64,000 nt of DNA, taken from NCBI RefSeq assembly GCF_000381265.1, contig NZ_KB906258.1, forward strand, positions 124,001 to 188,000. Direction: 5' to 3'. Under the pieces are notes generated by a model. It made no database searches. It saw only the letters and a program-made list of their open reading frames with translations, and was not told the origin of the DNA. The DNA comes from Curvibacter lanceolatus ATCC 14669. Its GTDB lineage: Bacteria; Pseudomonadota; Gammaproteobacteria; Burkholderiales; Burkholderiaceae_C. Of this stretch, positions 47,292-56,045 are shown piece by piece (position 1 is the stretch's first letter; every line of letters begins with the position of its first letter). The translations under genes and the position numbers were made by a program.

Positions 47292-49781
47292 TCAGGCCCC
47301 CAGCCGGGCCAGCGCCGCCACGCGCTGGATCTGGCGGGTCGAGACCAGAATGGCACCCTCCGGGTTGCGTAGCAGCGCCTGGCCCAGGCGCTGCTCCACC
47401 GTCAAGCCCGCTGCGCCAGGATCGGCCAGGTAGCCATAGGTGAGTTGCAAGGGCCGACCGGCGGCCAGCACCACGTCCGCCTGATGCTGGGTCAGGCTGT
47501 CGCGCACCTGCACCACCGGGCACAAGGCCCCATGGGTGGCCAGCATGGCCGCGACGGCTGGCGCCTCGCCCGCAACGCCCCAGGCGCCGATCTGCCCCTG
47601 GGCCTGCAGGCCTTGCAGCCACTGCTGCCATTCATCGCAAGCGATCTGGGCGGCCACAGGTTCATGCAGCAACAGCAGGTCGACCCGCTCACGCCGCAAG
47701 CGGCGCAGGCTGGCCTCGAAGCTGAGCCGGGCCCGCTGCACCGAGCCCTCAGCCACGGCCCGGTTCAACACAGGCAGCACCTTGCCCAGCAGCTTGCGGG
47801 CATACAGGTCCGGGATGCTGGCCCGTGCGCCGGCCGGGGCATACAGGCCCACCTTGGTGGTCAAGGTGATGCGCTGCGCCAATTCGCTCGGCAAAGCGCC
47901 CAGCGAGGCTTCGGCCACGCCATTGCCGTACAGGGGCGAGGTATCGACATGGCTGAAACCGGCCTCGATCGCCGCCCGCAGCAGGGCTTGCCGGTCGGCT
48001 TCACGGGCCAGGTGGTGCAGGCTGGCGGTGCCGAAAACCAGGCGGCTGAGCCGCAAGCCGGTACCGGGCAAGGTGATCTGGCGCATGGGTTCCGTCCTGT
48101 CAGAAGCCGCCCGGGCGGCGAAGGGAGATGGGGCTGGGCCAGGCGCCCGCAGCAGGTCGCCCAGGTGGCTGGCCAGGCGCAGACCCAGGGCCACGGCCAG
48201 CAAGGTGGGATTGGCTTCGCCCGAGGTGCTGAACACGCTGCTGGAGGCAATGTGCAGGTTGTCCACGCCGTGCACCCGGGCGTGGCCATCCACCACCCCC
48301 TGGGCGGGGTCCGCACTCATGCGGGTGGTGCCGATCTGATGAAAGCCATCGGATGCCTGCTCGAACACATGGGCTGCACGTTCAGCCTCGGGGCGCTCGT
48401 AGACCAGATGCCCCAGGCCGGCCGCTCTCAAATCCTGGTCGAGCAGCGCATGGGCGCGCAGCACGGAATCGATGTCTTGCGGTTGGTAGCGGAAATCAAT
48501 CTGGAGGTCCCCCTGGTCGTTGCGCAGCGTGACCCGGCTGTCGGCATGGGGCACCTGCTCCGCGTGGTAATCCAGGGCGTAGGTGCCACCGGCGTTGCGC
48601 AACACGAAACCCGGCTTGCGCACCTTGGACAGGTAGCGGTGGCGCAGGATGTCGATCACATCCAGGGCGGCCCGCCAGGGCCGGCGCACGATGTTCAGGC
48701 CATGGGCCCACCAGCGATGAGGCGGCGGACCGATGTGTTTGAGGCGCATGGCCTCCGCCACCAAGCGACGGCCGATGGGTGCGATCGCCAGACCCATGAA
48801 TACCGCCGAGAGCGTGGGATTGCGGTGGCTGGCGTCGTAGAACGGCGGGTTGTCAATGTAGAACGAGGTGTTGAGCAGGCCTTGTTCGCACTGGGTGGCG
48901 GCGCTGGGGGTCAGCCGTCGGCGCACATAGGTGCCGCAGGCGTCGCGGCTGAAGTCGAGCCAGCGCACGTCCTCGGGGTGGGCAAGCACCAGACGGGCGA
49001 TGCTGCCCATGATGTGCCCCATGTAGTAACGGCCTAGCGGCCCATCCGGTCCACCGAACAGCGCCGGGTGTTGGCGCTGCGCCTGCAGCAGCAGACGCGT
49101 CACGCCCAGCGCGCCCCCCGCGAGCACCACGTGGCGGGCGTGCACGCGGAGGTCCTGCCCCCGGTGCTTGACCTGAACGCTTTCGAGGTGGTCGCCGCTG
49201 GCACTGAAGCCAAGGGCCTCCACCCGAGCGTCGAACAGCAGGTCCAGGCCGGACACCGTGAGGGCCTGCTGGCCCAGGCTGCCGATCAGGCGCGGTTGAT
49301 GGGACCAACGCTCCAGTTGGGTCAGTTCGAAGCGGGACAGCTGCCGCACCGGGCCCTGGGCCTCAGGCGGCAGAGGGCGTCGGAATTCGGCGGAGCCGCA
49401 ATCCACACAACGCGCTGCCGCCTCGTACCAAGGCTGCACCTCCGACCAGGTCAAGGGCCAGGCCACACCGGGCACCTGGCCCCGAGGCTCGAAGTCATGC
49501 GCCTCGAACGGAACACAGCGGCCGCCCCAGAGCCAGGTGGTGCCCGCCAGGCCGGTGTGGGTGGCCAGCGCCAGCGGGGCGTGGTGCTGGGGACGCACCA
49601 GGCTGGAGCCGCTCCAGTCGGGCGCCGATTCGCCGGGGTCCTGGCGGCCGGCCTCAAGAACCAGGACACGCAGTCCACGCGCCTGGGCGGCCAGGGCCAG
49701 CGAGAGGCCCACCGGCCCGGCCCCCACCACGCAAAGGTCATACAGATCGGCCTCTTGGGGGGGCTGTTGCAGCACGCTCAT
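47292..49781 (-). CDS. GMC oxidoreductase fused to an aldo/keto reductase
   Basis: 829-residue two-domain enzyme. Residues 1 to about 545 are a GMC-type flavoprotein: FAD Rossmann motif GAGPVG at 20-25 (DLCVVGAGPVGLSLALAAQ), TTWLWGGRC, HARHVVLAGGALGVTRLLLQ and the C-terminal HQIGTTRMS...GEANPTLLAVALG with the catalytic His/Asn region. A Pro/Ala-rich linker leads to an aldo/keto reductase starting at Met566 (codon at 48084-48086), with the tetrad D613/Y618 (HVDTSPLYGNG), K643 (LTTKVGLY) and H706 (LLLHEP). The AKR half is short (264 residues). The glycosyltransferase gene ends 13 bp upstream. Substrate unknown; a sugar or polyol is likely. Confidence 0.88.
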   Translation of the reverse strand: MSVLQQPPQEADLYDLCVVGAGPVGLSLALAAQARGLRVLVLEAGRQDPGESAPDWSGSSLVRPQHHAPLALATHTGLAGTTWLWGGRCVPFEAHDFEPRGQVPGVAWPLTWSEVQPWYEAAARCVDCGSAEFRRPLPPEAQGPVRQLSRFELTQLERWSHQPRLIGSLGQQALTVSGLDLLFDARVEALGFSASGDHLESVQVKHRGQDLRVHARHVVLAGGALGVTRLLLQAQRQHPALFGGPDGPLGRYYMGHIMGSIARLVLAHPEDVRWLDFSRDACGTYVRRRLTPSAATQCEQGLLNTSFYIDNPPFYDASHRNPTLSAVFMGLAIAPIGRRLVAEAMRLKHIGPPPHRWWAHGLNIVRRPWRAALDVIDILRHRYLSKVRKPGFVLRNAGGTYALDYHAEQVPHADSRVTLRNDQGDLQIDFRYQPQDIDSVLRAHALLDQDLRAAGLGHLVYERPEAERAAHVFEQASDGFHQIGTTRMSADPAQGVVDGHARVHGVDNLHIASSSVFSTSGEANPTLLAVALGLRLASHLGDLLRAPGPAPSPFAARAASDRTEPMRQITLPGTGLRLSRLVFGTASLHHLAREADRQALLRAAIEAGFSHVDTSPLYGNGVAEASLGALPSELAQRITLTTKVGLYAPAGARASIPDLYARKLLGKVLPVLNRAVAEGSVQRARLSFEASLRRLRRERVDLLLLHEPVAAQIACDEWQQWLQGLQAQGQIGAWGVAGEAPAVAAMLATHGALCPVVQVRDSLTQHQADVVLAAGRPLQLTYGYLADPGAAGLTVEQRLGQALLRNPEGAILVSTRQIQRVAALARLGA

Positions 49782-49794
49782 GGTCGACCCGGGC

Positions 49795-50736
49795 TCAGTG
49801 ACGGCTGTCGGGCTGGCGCAGCACAAAGCGCTTGAGGCGCTGCATCTGCCAATCCCGCAGGTAGCGGCGGAACTCGGGGTTCTCATAGCGAGGCAAGCCC
49901 TTCAGCGCCGACCAGAAGTAACTGAAAATCATCAGCAGACCACCGATCACCACCGGCTTCTCGCGCATGCGGTTCAGGCCCGCAGCAATCGCATACAAGG
50001 GGTGATAGCCCATGTACCAATTGCCCCGGCCCCAGCGCAGTCGACCCTCATAAATGTGTTTGTCCGACGAGCCCATGATGCGGTGGTGCCACAGCCAGGC
50101 CTGGGGGTCATAGAACGACTCGGTCTCCCAGCCTTTCATCCAGGCCATGTGCACGTCGATGCCATCCCAGGACAGGTGCTGCACAAACCCCCCGATGGCC
50201 TCGAAGGCCTCGCGGCGGTACAGCTTGAACTGACCCGCAACCTGCTCGGCAATGTGGCTTTCCTCGATGTAGCGGCCATGCTCAAAACGGAACACCTTGC
50301 CCGACACCGCGGCCAGGCGCGGGTTGGCCTCCAGCCGTTGCAGCATGTGTTCGATGTAGTGCGGGCCAAAGGACATGTCACCGTCCAGCTTCACGATGAA
50401 GGCGTAATCCTGATGCTGGAGGTGCTCCATGCCGAAGTTGAAAGCCGCCACCACACCGCCGCCGAGCTTGCGAAAGCCGCGGTTCTGACGTGGCACCAGC
50501 CGGATGAAGGGGTAGCGTTCGGCATACTCGCGCACGATGTCGGGGGTCTCGTCGGAGGATCCGTCGTCCACCAGGATCCACTCCACAGGGCGGCAGGTCT
50601 GAGCCACCATGGCGTCCATGGTCAGGCGCAGGTACTGGGCCTCGTCCCGCACCGGCGAAATGACCACCATCGGAACCACACGGGGGTTGAGGGCGGGGGG
50701 TGCCTCCACGGGCTCCAACTTGAAATCGGATGTCAT
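49795..50736 (-). CDS. family 2 glycosyltransferase
   Basis: 313-residue GT-A fold glycosyltransferase. It begins MTSDFKLEPVEAPPALNPRV, with the nucleotide-sugar motif VDDGSSDETPDIV near 57-68 and the metal-binding DGD at 118-120 (KLDGDMSFG). A C-terminal hydrophobic segment (VVIGGLLMIFSYFWSAL) could anchor it to the inner membrane. I start at 50734-50736; the longer frame adds 41 unrelated residues. It is the first gene of a two-gene unit with the GMC-AKR fusion, so it may glycosylate a lipid or glycan made or modified by that enzyme. Acceptor and donor are not predictable. Confidence 0.88.
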   Translation of the reverse strand: MTSDFKLEPVEAPPALNPRVVPMVVISPVRDEAQYLRLTMDAMVAQTCRPVEWILVDDGSSDETPDIVREYAERYPFIRLVPRQNRGFRKLGGGVVAAFNFGMEHLQHQDYAFIVKLDGDMSFGPHYIEHMLQRLEANPRLAAVSGKVFRFEHGRYIEESHIAEQVAGQFKLYRREAFEAIGGFVQHLSWDGIDVHMAWMKGWETESFYDPQAWLWHHRIMGSSDKHIYEGRLRWGRGNWYMGYHPLYAIAAGLNRMREKPVVIGGLLMIFSYFWSALKGLPRYENPEFRRYLRDWQMQRLKRFVLRQPDSRH

Positions 50737-50961
50737 CTCGGAATGCTTGAGTTGAGTGAGGCAGAGGTCAGACGAGGGCGGTCGATCGGCGCCTGAAGGC
50801 CGGTCGAGGGCAGGGCCACCCGACAGGCTGAAGGCCCTGCATTTTACAGTTTGCAACAATATGGGACGCCCAAGCGCCAGCCCAGGAGAGGAAGCAAATC
50901 ACGAAACAAGGGATCGGTGCCCCATGCACCGACCAAACCTGATCCATCCTGGCCCCCATCC

Positions 50962-51201
50962 ATGCCCGTCAACCCAGAATCCACCACCGTCCTCACGCCA
51001 CTGCTGCAAGGCCGCCAGCAGATCGCCCGCCTGCAGGCCGCCCTGGCCCAGGCCGGCCTGAACCTGCGCCCGCCGCCGCCCGAGCCACAGACCTGCTGCG
51101 GGCGCGGTTGCAACGGTTGCGTGTGGGAGGGCTTCTACGCCGCGCTCGACTTCTGGCGCGAGGATGCCGAGGCCTTGCTCGCCGGCTCAGTGAACAGCTG
51201 A
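50962..51201 (+). CDS. oxidoreductase-like domain protein (CCxxxCxxC small protein)
   Basis: 79-residue product beginning MPVNPESTTVLTPLLQGRQQ and containing PPPPEPQTCCGRGCNGCVWE, the cysteine signature of the Oxidored-like/PF09791 family, followed by GFYAALDFWREDAEALLAG. Members are small cysteine-rich proteins of unknown biochemical role (the domain also occurs in mitochondrial proteins). The start at 50962 is family-like; the frame is open further upstream. Its last 67 bp overlap the 3' end of the convergent LysR gene. Confidence 0.75.
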   Translation: MPVNPESTTVLTPLLQGRQQIARLQAALAQAGLNLRPPPPEPQTCCGRGCNGCVWEGFYAALDFWREDAEALLAGSVNS

Positions 51202-52085
51202 AGAATCAGGCCGCGCAGCCAGGCCAGGCCCGGGTCGGCCTCGAAGCGGGCGCTCCAGTGCAGCGCCACGTCGAAGTCGCGCAGGGCAAACGCCGGCTCG
51301 ACCAGGGCGCAGCCCCCCTGCCCCGCAAAGCCCAGCGCGATGCTGCGCGGCATCAGCACCGCCAGGTCGGTGGAACGCACGATGGAGGGCAGCACCATGA
51401 AGTGCTCGGTGGTCAGGCGCACCCGTGCTTCGAGCTTGAGCAGTTGCAGGATGCGCAAGGGGTTGGTGTGCGTGCGCACGGCCACAAACTCCAGTTGCTG
51501 CAGCTCGTCCAGCAGCGCCTGCGGGCTGCGCTTGCGCCGCGTGAAGGGGTGGCCGGCGCGCAGCAGCACGATGTAACGGTCGCTCAGCATCACCGCCTGG
51601 CGCGTGTCCTTCACGCTGGGCAGAAAGCCGAACGCCAGGTCGATGCGCCCCTCATCCAGGGCCTGGGCGATGGCGTCGGCGGGCAGCGGGCGGGTTTCGA
51701 TGCGGATGCCCGGGGCCCGCGCCTGCACCGCGGCCATCAACTCGGGCAGGAAGCGCGCCTCGCCGATGTCGCTCATGTGGATGCGAAAGCTGCGCTGTGA
51801 CTCGGCGGGGTCGAAGCGCTCGCTTTCATTGAGGGCCGCCTCCATCAGGCTCAAAGCCGCCTGCACTGCGCGCGCCAGGCGCTCGGCCCGCGGCGTGGGG
51901 GCCACGCCCCCTGGGGCCCGCACAAACAGCGCGTCCTTCAACAGCAGGCGCAAGCGGGTCAGGCCCTGGCTGGCGGCGGGCTGGGTCAGGCCCAGGGCCT
52001 CGGCCGCCCGGCTCACGCTGCGGGCACGGTAGACCGCGTCGAACAGACGCAGCAGGTTGAGGTCGATGTCGTGCAGCTTGAGCAT
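51135..52085 (-). CDS. LysR-type transcriptional regulator of the indolepyruvate oxidoreductase genes (by position)
   Basis: 316-residue regulator of the NodD/PcaQ-like LysR type. HTH segment LLRLFDAVYRARSVSRAAEA then TQPAASQGLTRLRLLLKDAL, and an effector domain from residue about 88 (RSFRIHMSDIGEARFLPELM). It is divergent from the iorA-like gene with a 107-bp gap that holds a 17-bp perfect dyad. The 3' end overlaps the small cysteine-rich gene by 67 bp on the other strand. Ligand presumably an aryl pyruvate or related acid. Confidence 0.91.
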   Translation of the reverse strand: MLKLHDIDLNLLRLFDAVYRARSVSRAAEALGLTQPAASQGLTRLRLLLKDALFVRAPGGVAPTPRAERLARAVQAALSLMEAALNESERFDPAESQRSFRIHMSDIGEARFLPELMAAVQARAPGIRIETRPLPADAIAQALDEGRIDLAFGFLPSVKDTRQAVMLSDRYIVLLRAGHPFTRRKRSPQALLDELQQLEFVAVRTHTNPLRILQLLKLEARVRLTTEHFMVLPSIVRSTDLAVLMPRSIALGFAGQGGCALVEPAFALRDFDVALHWSARFEADPGLAWLRGLILQLFTEPASKASASSRQKSSAA

Positions 52086-52101
52086 GGTCTGGCGCGCCTT
52101 T

Positions 52102-52118
52102 CATGCATTCAATGCATG
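52102..52118. promoter_or_regulatory. candidate LysR operator (17-bp perfect dyad)
   Basis: CATGCATT-C-AATGCATG is a perfect inverted repeat with 8-bp arms and one central base, 17 bp upstream of the LysR start and 75 bp upstream of the iorA-like start. It contains a T-N11-A core. This fits the primary recognition site of the divergent LysR protein. Confidence 0.7.
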
Positions 52119-52192
52119 CCACTTAGTTGCTTCATTTTATTGATGGATATTGCCAGCCTGCCGATGATGCCCAGCAACAAGGAGACAGCACG

Positions 52193-54346
52193 GTGGAAGT
52201 TTCATTCAGCAAAGAGGTTGAGCAGCTGCGCCTGGGCGCCGGGGCCGAGTTCCATGGCGAGGGCATCCTGGCCATCACCAAGGGCCTGCTGCAGTCGGGG
52301 GTGGCCTACATCGGGGGCTACCAGGGCGCGCCGGTGTCGCACCTGCTCGACGTGATGGTGCAGGCCCGGCCCTACCTGGATGAGCTGGGCGTGCATGTCG
52401 AGGCCTGTTCCAACGAGGCCTCGGCCGCCGCCATGCTGGGCGCCTCCATCCACTACCCGCTGCGCGGCGCGGTGACCTGGAAGTCCATCGTCGGCACCAA
52501 TGTGGCCGCCGATGCCTTGTCCAACCTGGCGTCGCCCGGGGTCACCGGCGGGGTGCTGGTGGTGGTGGGCGAGGACTACGGCGAAGGCGCCAGCGTGATC
52601 CAGGAGCGCAGCCATGCCTTTGCCCTCAAATCAGGCCTGCTGCTGCTCGACCCGCGCCCCGAGCTGGGCCACATGGTGCACCTGGTCGAGCAGGCCTTCT
52701 GCCTGTCGGAGGCCTCGAACATGCCGGCCCTGATGGAGCTGCGCATCCGCGCCTGCCACGTCAAGGGCAGCTTCACGGCGCGTGACAACCTGGCCCCGCC
52801 AGTATCGACCCGCGCCCTGATGAGCGACCCGGCCCGCTTCGACTACATGAAGCTGGCCCACCCGCCGGTGACCTTCCGCCATGAAAAGCTCAAGAGCGAA
52901 GAGCGCGTGCCCGCGGCGCGCCACTACATCGTCGAGCACGGCCTCAACGAGCTGCACGAGGGCCTGCACGCCGACCTGGGCCTGATCGTGCAAGGCGGCC
53001 TGTACAACACGCTGATCCGCACCCTGCAGCAGTTCGGGCTGGCCGACGCCCTGGGCGAAAGCGACATCCCGCTGCTGGTGCTCAATGTGGTGAGCCCGCT
53101 GGTGCCCGAACAGCTGATCGGCTTTTGCCAGGGCAAGCGTGCCGTGCTGCTGTTCGAGGAGGGCCAGCCCGAGTACATCGAGCAGGAGCTGGCCACCCTG
53201 CTGCGGCGTCACGGGGTCGATACGCCCCTGCACGGCAAGGACTGGCTGCCCATGGCCGGCGAATACAACACCGAGGCCATGGCCACGGGCCTGCGGCCCT
53301 TTGTGGCGCGCTACCTGCCGCGGCACGATGCGGGCGAGGCCGAGCGCTGGCTGGCCGACAACGCGGCGCGGCGCGCGGCCGTGGCGACCCGCCTGCAGGC
53401 GCCGCTGCCCACCCGGCCGCCGGGCTTTTGCATCGGCTGCCCGGAGCGGCCGGTGTTCTCGGCCCTCAAGCTGGCCCAGCAGCAGACCGGCGCGGTGCAC
53501 GTGGCGGCCGACATCGGCTGCCACGCCTTTGCCACCTTCGAGCCGTTTTCGATGGGCCACTCCATCCTGGGCTATGGCATGAGCCTGGCCAGCCGGGCCG
53601 GGGTATCGCCCCTGATGCAGCGCCGCTCGCTGGCCATCATGGGCGACGGCGGCTTCTGGCACAACGGCCTGCTCACCGGGGTGCAGAGTGCGCTGTTCAA
53701 CGCCGACGACGCCGTGCTGCTGATCTTCAAGAACGGCTACACCTCGGCCACCGGCACGCAGGACATCATCTCCACCCCCGGCGAGGCCGCCAAGGAGGCC
53801 GCCGGCGACAAGCAGCAGAGCCTGGTGCACACCGACCAGACCATCGAGAACACCTTGCGCGGCCTGGGCGTGAAATGGCTGCGCAGCGTGCCCAGCTACG
53901 AGGTGTCGACGATGCGCGACACCCTGGTGGAGGCGCTGACCACCCCCTTCGAGGGCCTGAAGGTGATCGTGGCCGAAGGCGAATGCCAGCTGGAGCGGCA
54001 ACGCCGCATCAAGCCCTGGATCGCCAGCCTGCTGCAGCGCGGCGAACGCGTGCAACGCGTGAAGTACGGCGTGGACGAGGACGTGTGCACCGGCGACCAC
54101 GCCTGCATCCGCCTGTCGGGCTGTCCCACGCTCACCCTCAAGGACAACCCCGACCCGCTGAAGGTGGACCCGGTGGCCACCGTGATCGACGGCTGCGTGG
54201 GCTGCGGCCTGTGCGGCGCCAACGCCCATGCGGCCACGCTGTGCCCCTCGTTCTACCGCGCCGAGCTGGTGCGCCACCCGCGCTGGCACGAACGTCTGTT
54301 GCACCAGTGGCGCGGCCTGTTCACGCGCCGCCTGCTGAAGGCCTGA
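52193..54346 (+). CDS. iorA: indolepyruvate:ferredoxin oxidoreductase alpha-like subunit
   Basis: 717-residue TPP-dependent 2-oxoacid oxidoreductase subunit. N-terminal pyrimidine-binding domain (GVAYIGGYQGAPVSHLL), central domain, then the TPP pyrophosphate domain with MGDGGFWHNGLLTGVQ and IFKNGYTSATGTQD. The C-terminal end has a ferredoxin-like domain with two cysteine groups (CTGDHACIRLSGCP and CVGCGLCGANAHAATLCP), the spacing of which departs from the usual CX2CX2CX3CP. It is expected to decarboxylate aryl pyruvates to aryl-acetyl-CoA. I start at the GTG at 52193, with AAGGAG 9 nt before it; a TTG at 52127 lacks a site. The beta subunit follows. Confidence 0.9.
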   Translation: MEVSFSKEVEQLRLGAGAEFHGEGILAITKGLLQSGVAYIGGYQGAPVSHLLDVMVQARPYLDELGVHVEACSNEASAAAMLGASIHYPLRGAVTWKSIVGTNVAADALSNLASPGVTGGVLVVVGEDYGEGASVIQERSHAFALKSGLLLLDPRPELGHMVHLVEQAFCLSEASNMPALMELRIRACHVKGSFTARDNLAPPVSTRALMSDPARFDYMKLAHPPVTFRHEKLKSEERVPAARHYIVEHGLNELHEGLHADLGLIVQGGLYNTLIRTLQQFGLADALGESDIPLLVLNVVSPLVPEQLIGFCQGKRAVLLFEEGQPEYIEQELATLLRRHGVDTPLHGKDWLPMAGEYNTEAMATGLRPFVARYLPRHDAGEAERWLADNAARRAAVATRLQAPLPTRPPGFCIGCPERPVFSALKLAQQQTGAVHVAADIGCHAFATFEPFSMGHSILGYGMSLASRAGVSPLMQRRSLAIMGDGGFWHNGLLTGVQSALFNADDAVLLIFKNGYTSATGTQDIISTPGEAAKEAAGDKQQSLVHTDQTIENTLRGLGVKWLRSVPSYEVSTMRDTLVEALTTPFEGLKVIVAEGECQLERQRRIKPWIASLLQRGERVQRVKYGVDEDVCTGDHACIRLSGCPTLTLKDNPDPLKVDPVATVIDGCVGCGLCGANAHAATLCPSFYRAELVRHPRWHERLLHQWRGLFTRRLLKA

Positions 54347-54408
54347 ACGCGGCCCCCCCTCCTCCCTGCCTCTCCCTGCCCCACCCCTCTTCCCGACCGG
54401 ACCCTGAC

Positions 54409-55989
54409 ATGCGACGACAAGAACCCATCACCCTGCTGATCTGCGCCCTGGGCGGCGAAGGCGGCGGCGTGCTCACCGAATGGCTGGTCGACACCGCCCG
54501 CCGTGCCGGCTACGCCGCGCAAAGCACCTCCATCCCTGGCGTGGCCCAACGCACCGGCGCCACCACCTACTACCTGGAGGTGTTTCCGGTGCCCCTGGCC
54601 CAACTGGGCGACAAGCGGCCCGTCTTCAGCCTGAACCCGCTGCCAGGCCGGCTCGATGGCCTGCTGTCGTCGGAGCTGCTGGAGACCTCGCGCCAGATCG
54701 GCCATGGCCTGGTCAGCGCCGAACGCACCCTGGTGATCAGCGCCAGCGGCCGCACCCTGACCACGCTGGAGCGCATGCAGCCCGGCGACGGCCGCCACGA
54801 CAGCGACGAGTTGCAGGCCCTGCTGCGCGAGCACAGCCGGGCCCACCATGTGCTGGACATGTCGGCGCTGGCCCGTGAGGCGCGCACCGTGGTCAGCGCG
54901 GTGATGCTGGGCGCGCTGGCCGGCAGTGGCCTGCTGCCCTTTCAGCGTGCCGACTACGAGGCCACGGTGCGGGCCGGCGGCGGCCCGGCCGAGGCCAGCC
55001 TGCGCGGCTTTGCGCTGGCCCGTGATGAGGTGCAGCGCCAACGCCAGCAACAGGGCCTGCTTGATGCCTGGTTGCCGGCCAGCCCGCATGCGGATGGGGA
55101 TACGGACGGGGATGCCGAGACGGTGAGCCCAGCCACTCAGCCGGATCTGCAAGACTTTCCGGCCACCCTGCACCCCTTGCTGGCACTGGGCCATGCCCGG
55201 GTCTGCGATTACCAGAACGCGGCCTACGGCGAGCGCTACCTGCAGCGTCTGCGCACGCTGCTGGCTGCCGAGCGCGCCGCCGACCCCAGCGCCCGGCACA
55301 GCTTTGCCGCCACCCGGGAGGCGGCGCGCTGGCTGGCCTTGTGGATGGCGTTTGACGACCTGGTGCGCGTGGCCGACCTGAAAAGCCGCGCCAGCCGCCT
55401 GCAGCGCGTGCGCGCCGAGGTGCAGGCCCGCGACGACGAGCTGCTCAAGGTGTATGAGCACTTCAAGCCCGGTGTGCCCGAGATCGCCGGCCTGCTGCCG
55501 GCGCCGCTGGCGGCCCGCCTGCTCGCCTGGGACCGCCGCCGCGCCCAGCCCTGGGCCCTGCCGCTGAAGCTGGGCACGCACACCATCACCGGGCTGCTGG
55601 CCTTGCGCGCGGTGGCCCGGCTCAAGGCATGGCGGGTGCACAGCAGCCGCTTTGCCACCGAGCAGGTGCTGATCGAACAATGGCTGCAAGGCATCCACAC
55701 CGGCCTGCAGCACAACTGGGCCAACGGCAACGAACTGGCGCAGTGCGGCCGCCTGATCAAGGGCTATGGCAGCACCCACGAGCGTGGCCAGGAGAACCTG
55801 CTGCACATCCTGCGCTACCTGGCGACCGCACCGGCGGACAGCATCGCCGCCGCCCGCCAGGCGGCCCTGAAAGACGAGGCCGGCCAGGCCCTGGACGCCA
55901 CCCTGCAGGCCCACGGCGCACCGCCGCGCCCGCTCAAGGAGGTGCCGATCCGCTGGATGAGGCGCCCGCCGACAACGGCCAGGCCCTGA
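54409..55989 (+). CDS. iorB: indolepyruvate oxidoreductase subunit beta family protein
   Basis: 526-residue subunit. The N-terminal PFOR gamma-type domain reads ITLLICALGGEGGGVLTEWL and SIPGVAQRTGATTYYLEVFP. The long C-terminal extension (from about residue 225) is found in proteobacterial, apparently aerobic homologues and is not present in archaeal IorB. The start at 54409 lies 62 bp after iorA; an open frame runs through from inside iorA but is non-coding there. It pairs with the alpha subunit, and a Bug-type binding protein gene follows 57 bp later. Confidence 0.88.
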   Translation: MRRQEPITLLICALGGEGGGVLTEWLVDTARRAGYAAQSTSIPGVAQRTGATTYYLEVFPVPLAQLGDKRPVFSLNPLPGRLDGLLSSELLETSRQIGHGLVSAERTLVISASGRTLTTLERMQPGDGRHDSDELQALLREHSRAHHVLDMSALAREARTVVSAVMLGALAGSGLLPFQRADYEATVRAGGGPAEASLRGFALARDEVQRQRQQQGLLDAWLPASPHADGDTDGDAETVSPATQPDLQDFPATLHPLLALGHARVCDYQNAAYGERYLQRLRTLLAAERAADPSARHSFAATREAARWLALWMAFDDLVRVADLKSRASRLQRVRAEVQARDDELLKVYEHFKPGVPEIAGLLPAPLAARLLAWDRRRAQPWALPLKLGTHTITGLLALRAVARLKAWRVHSSRFATEQVLIEQWLQGIHTGLQHNWANGNELAQCGRLIKGYGSTHERGQENLLHILRYLATAPADSIAAARQAALKDEAGQALDATLQAHGAPPRPLKEVPIRWMRRPPTTARP

Positions 55990-56045
55990 GCCCACACAGC
56001 CCATCCGCGCTCATTGAAAAAACACAACACCACGGAGACAACACC

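Noticed and set aside
52631-56004. Long minus-strand frames (557 and 583 codons) under iorA and iorB
   Set aside because: Shadow frames of GC-rich genes; the plus-strand oxidoreductase subunits are well supported.
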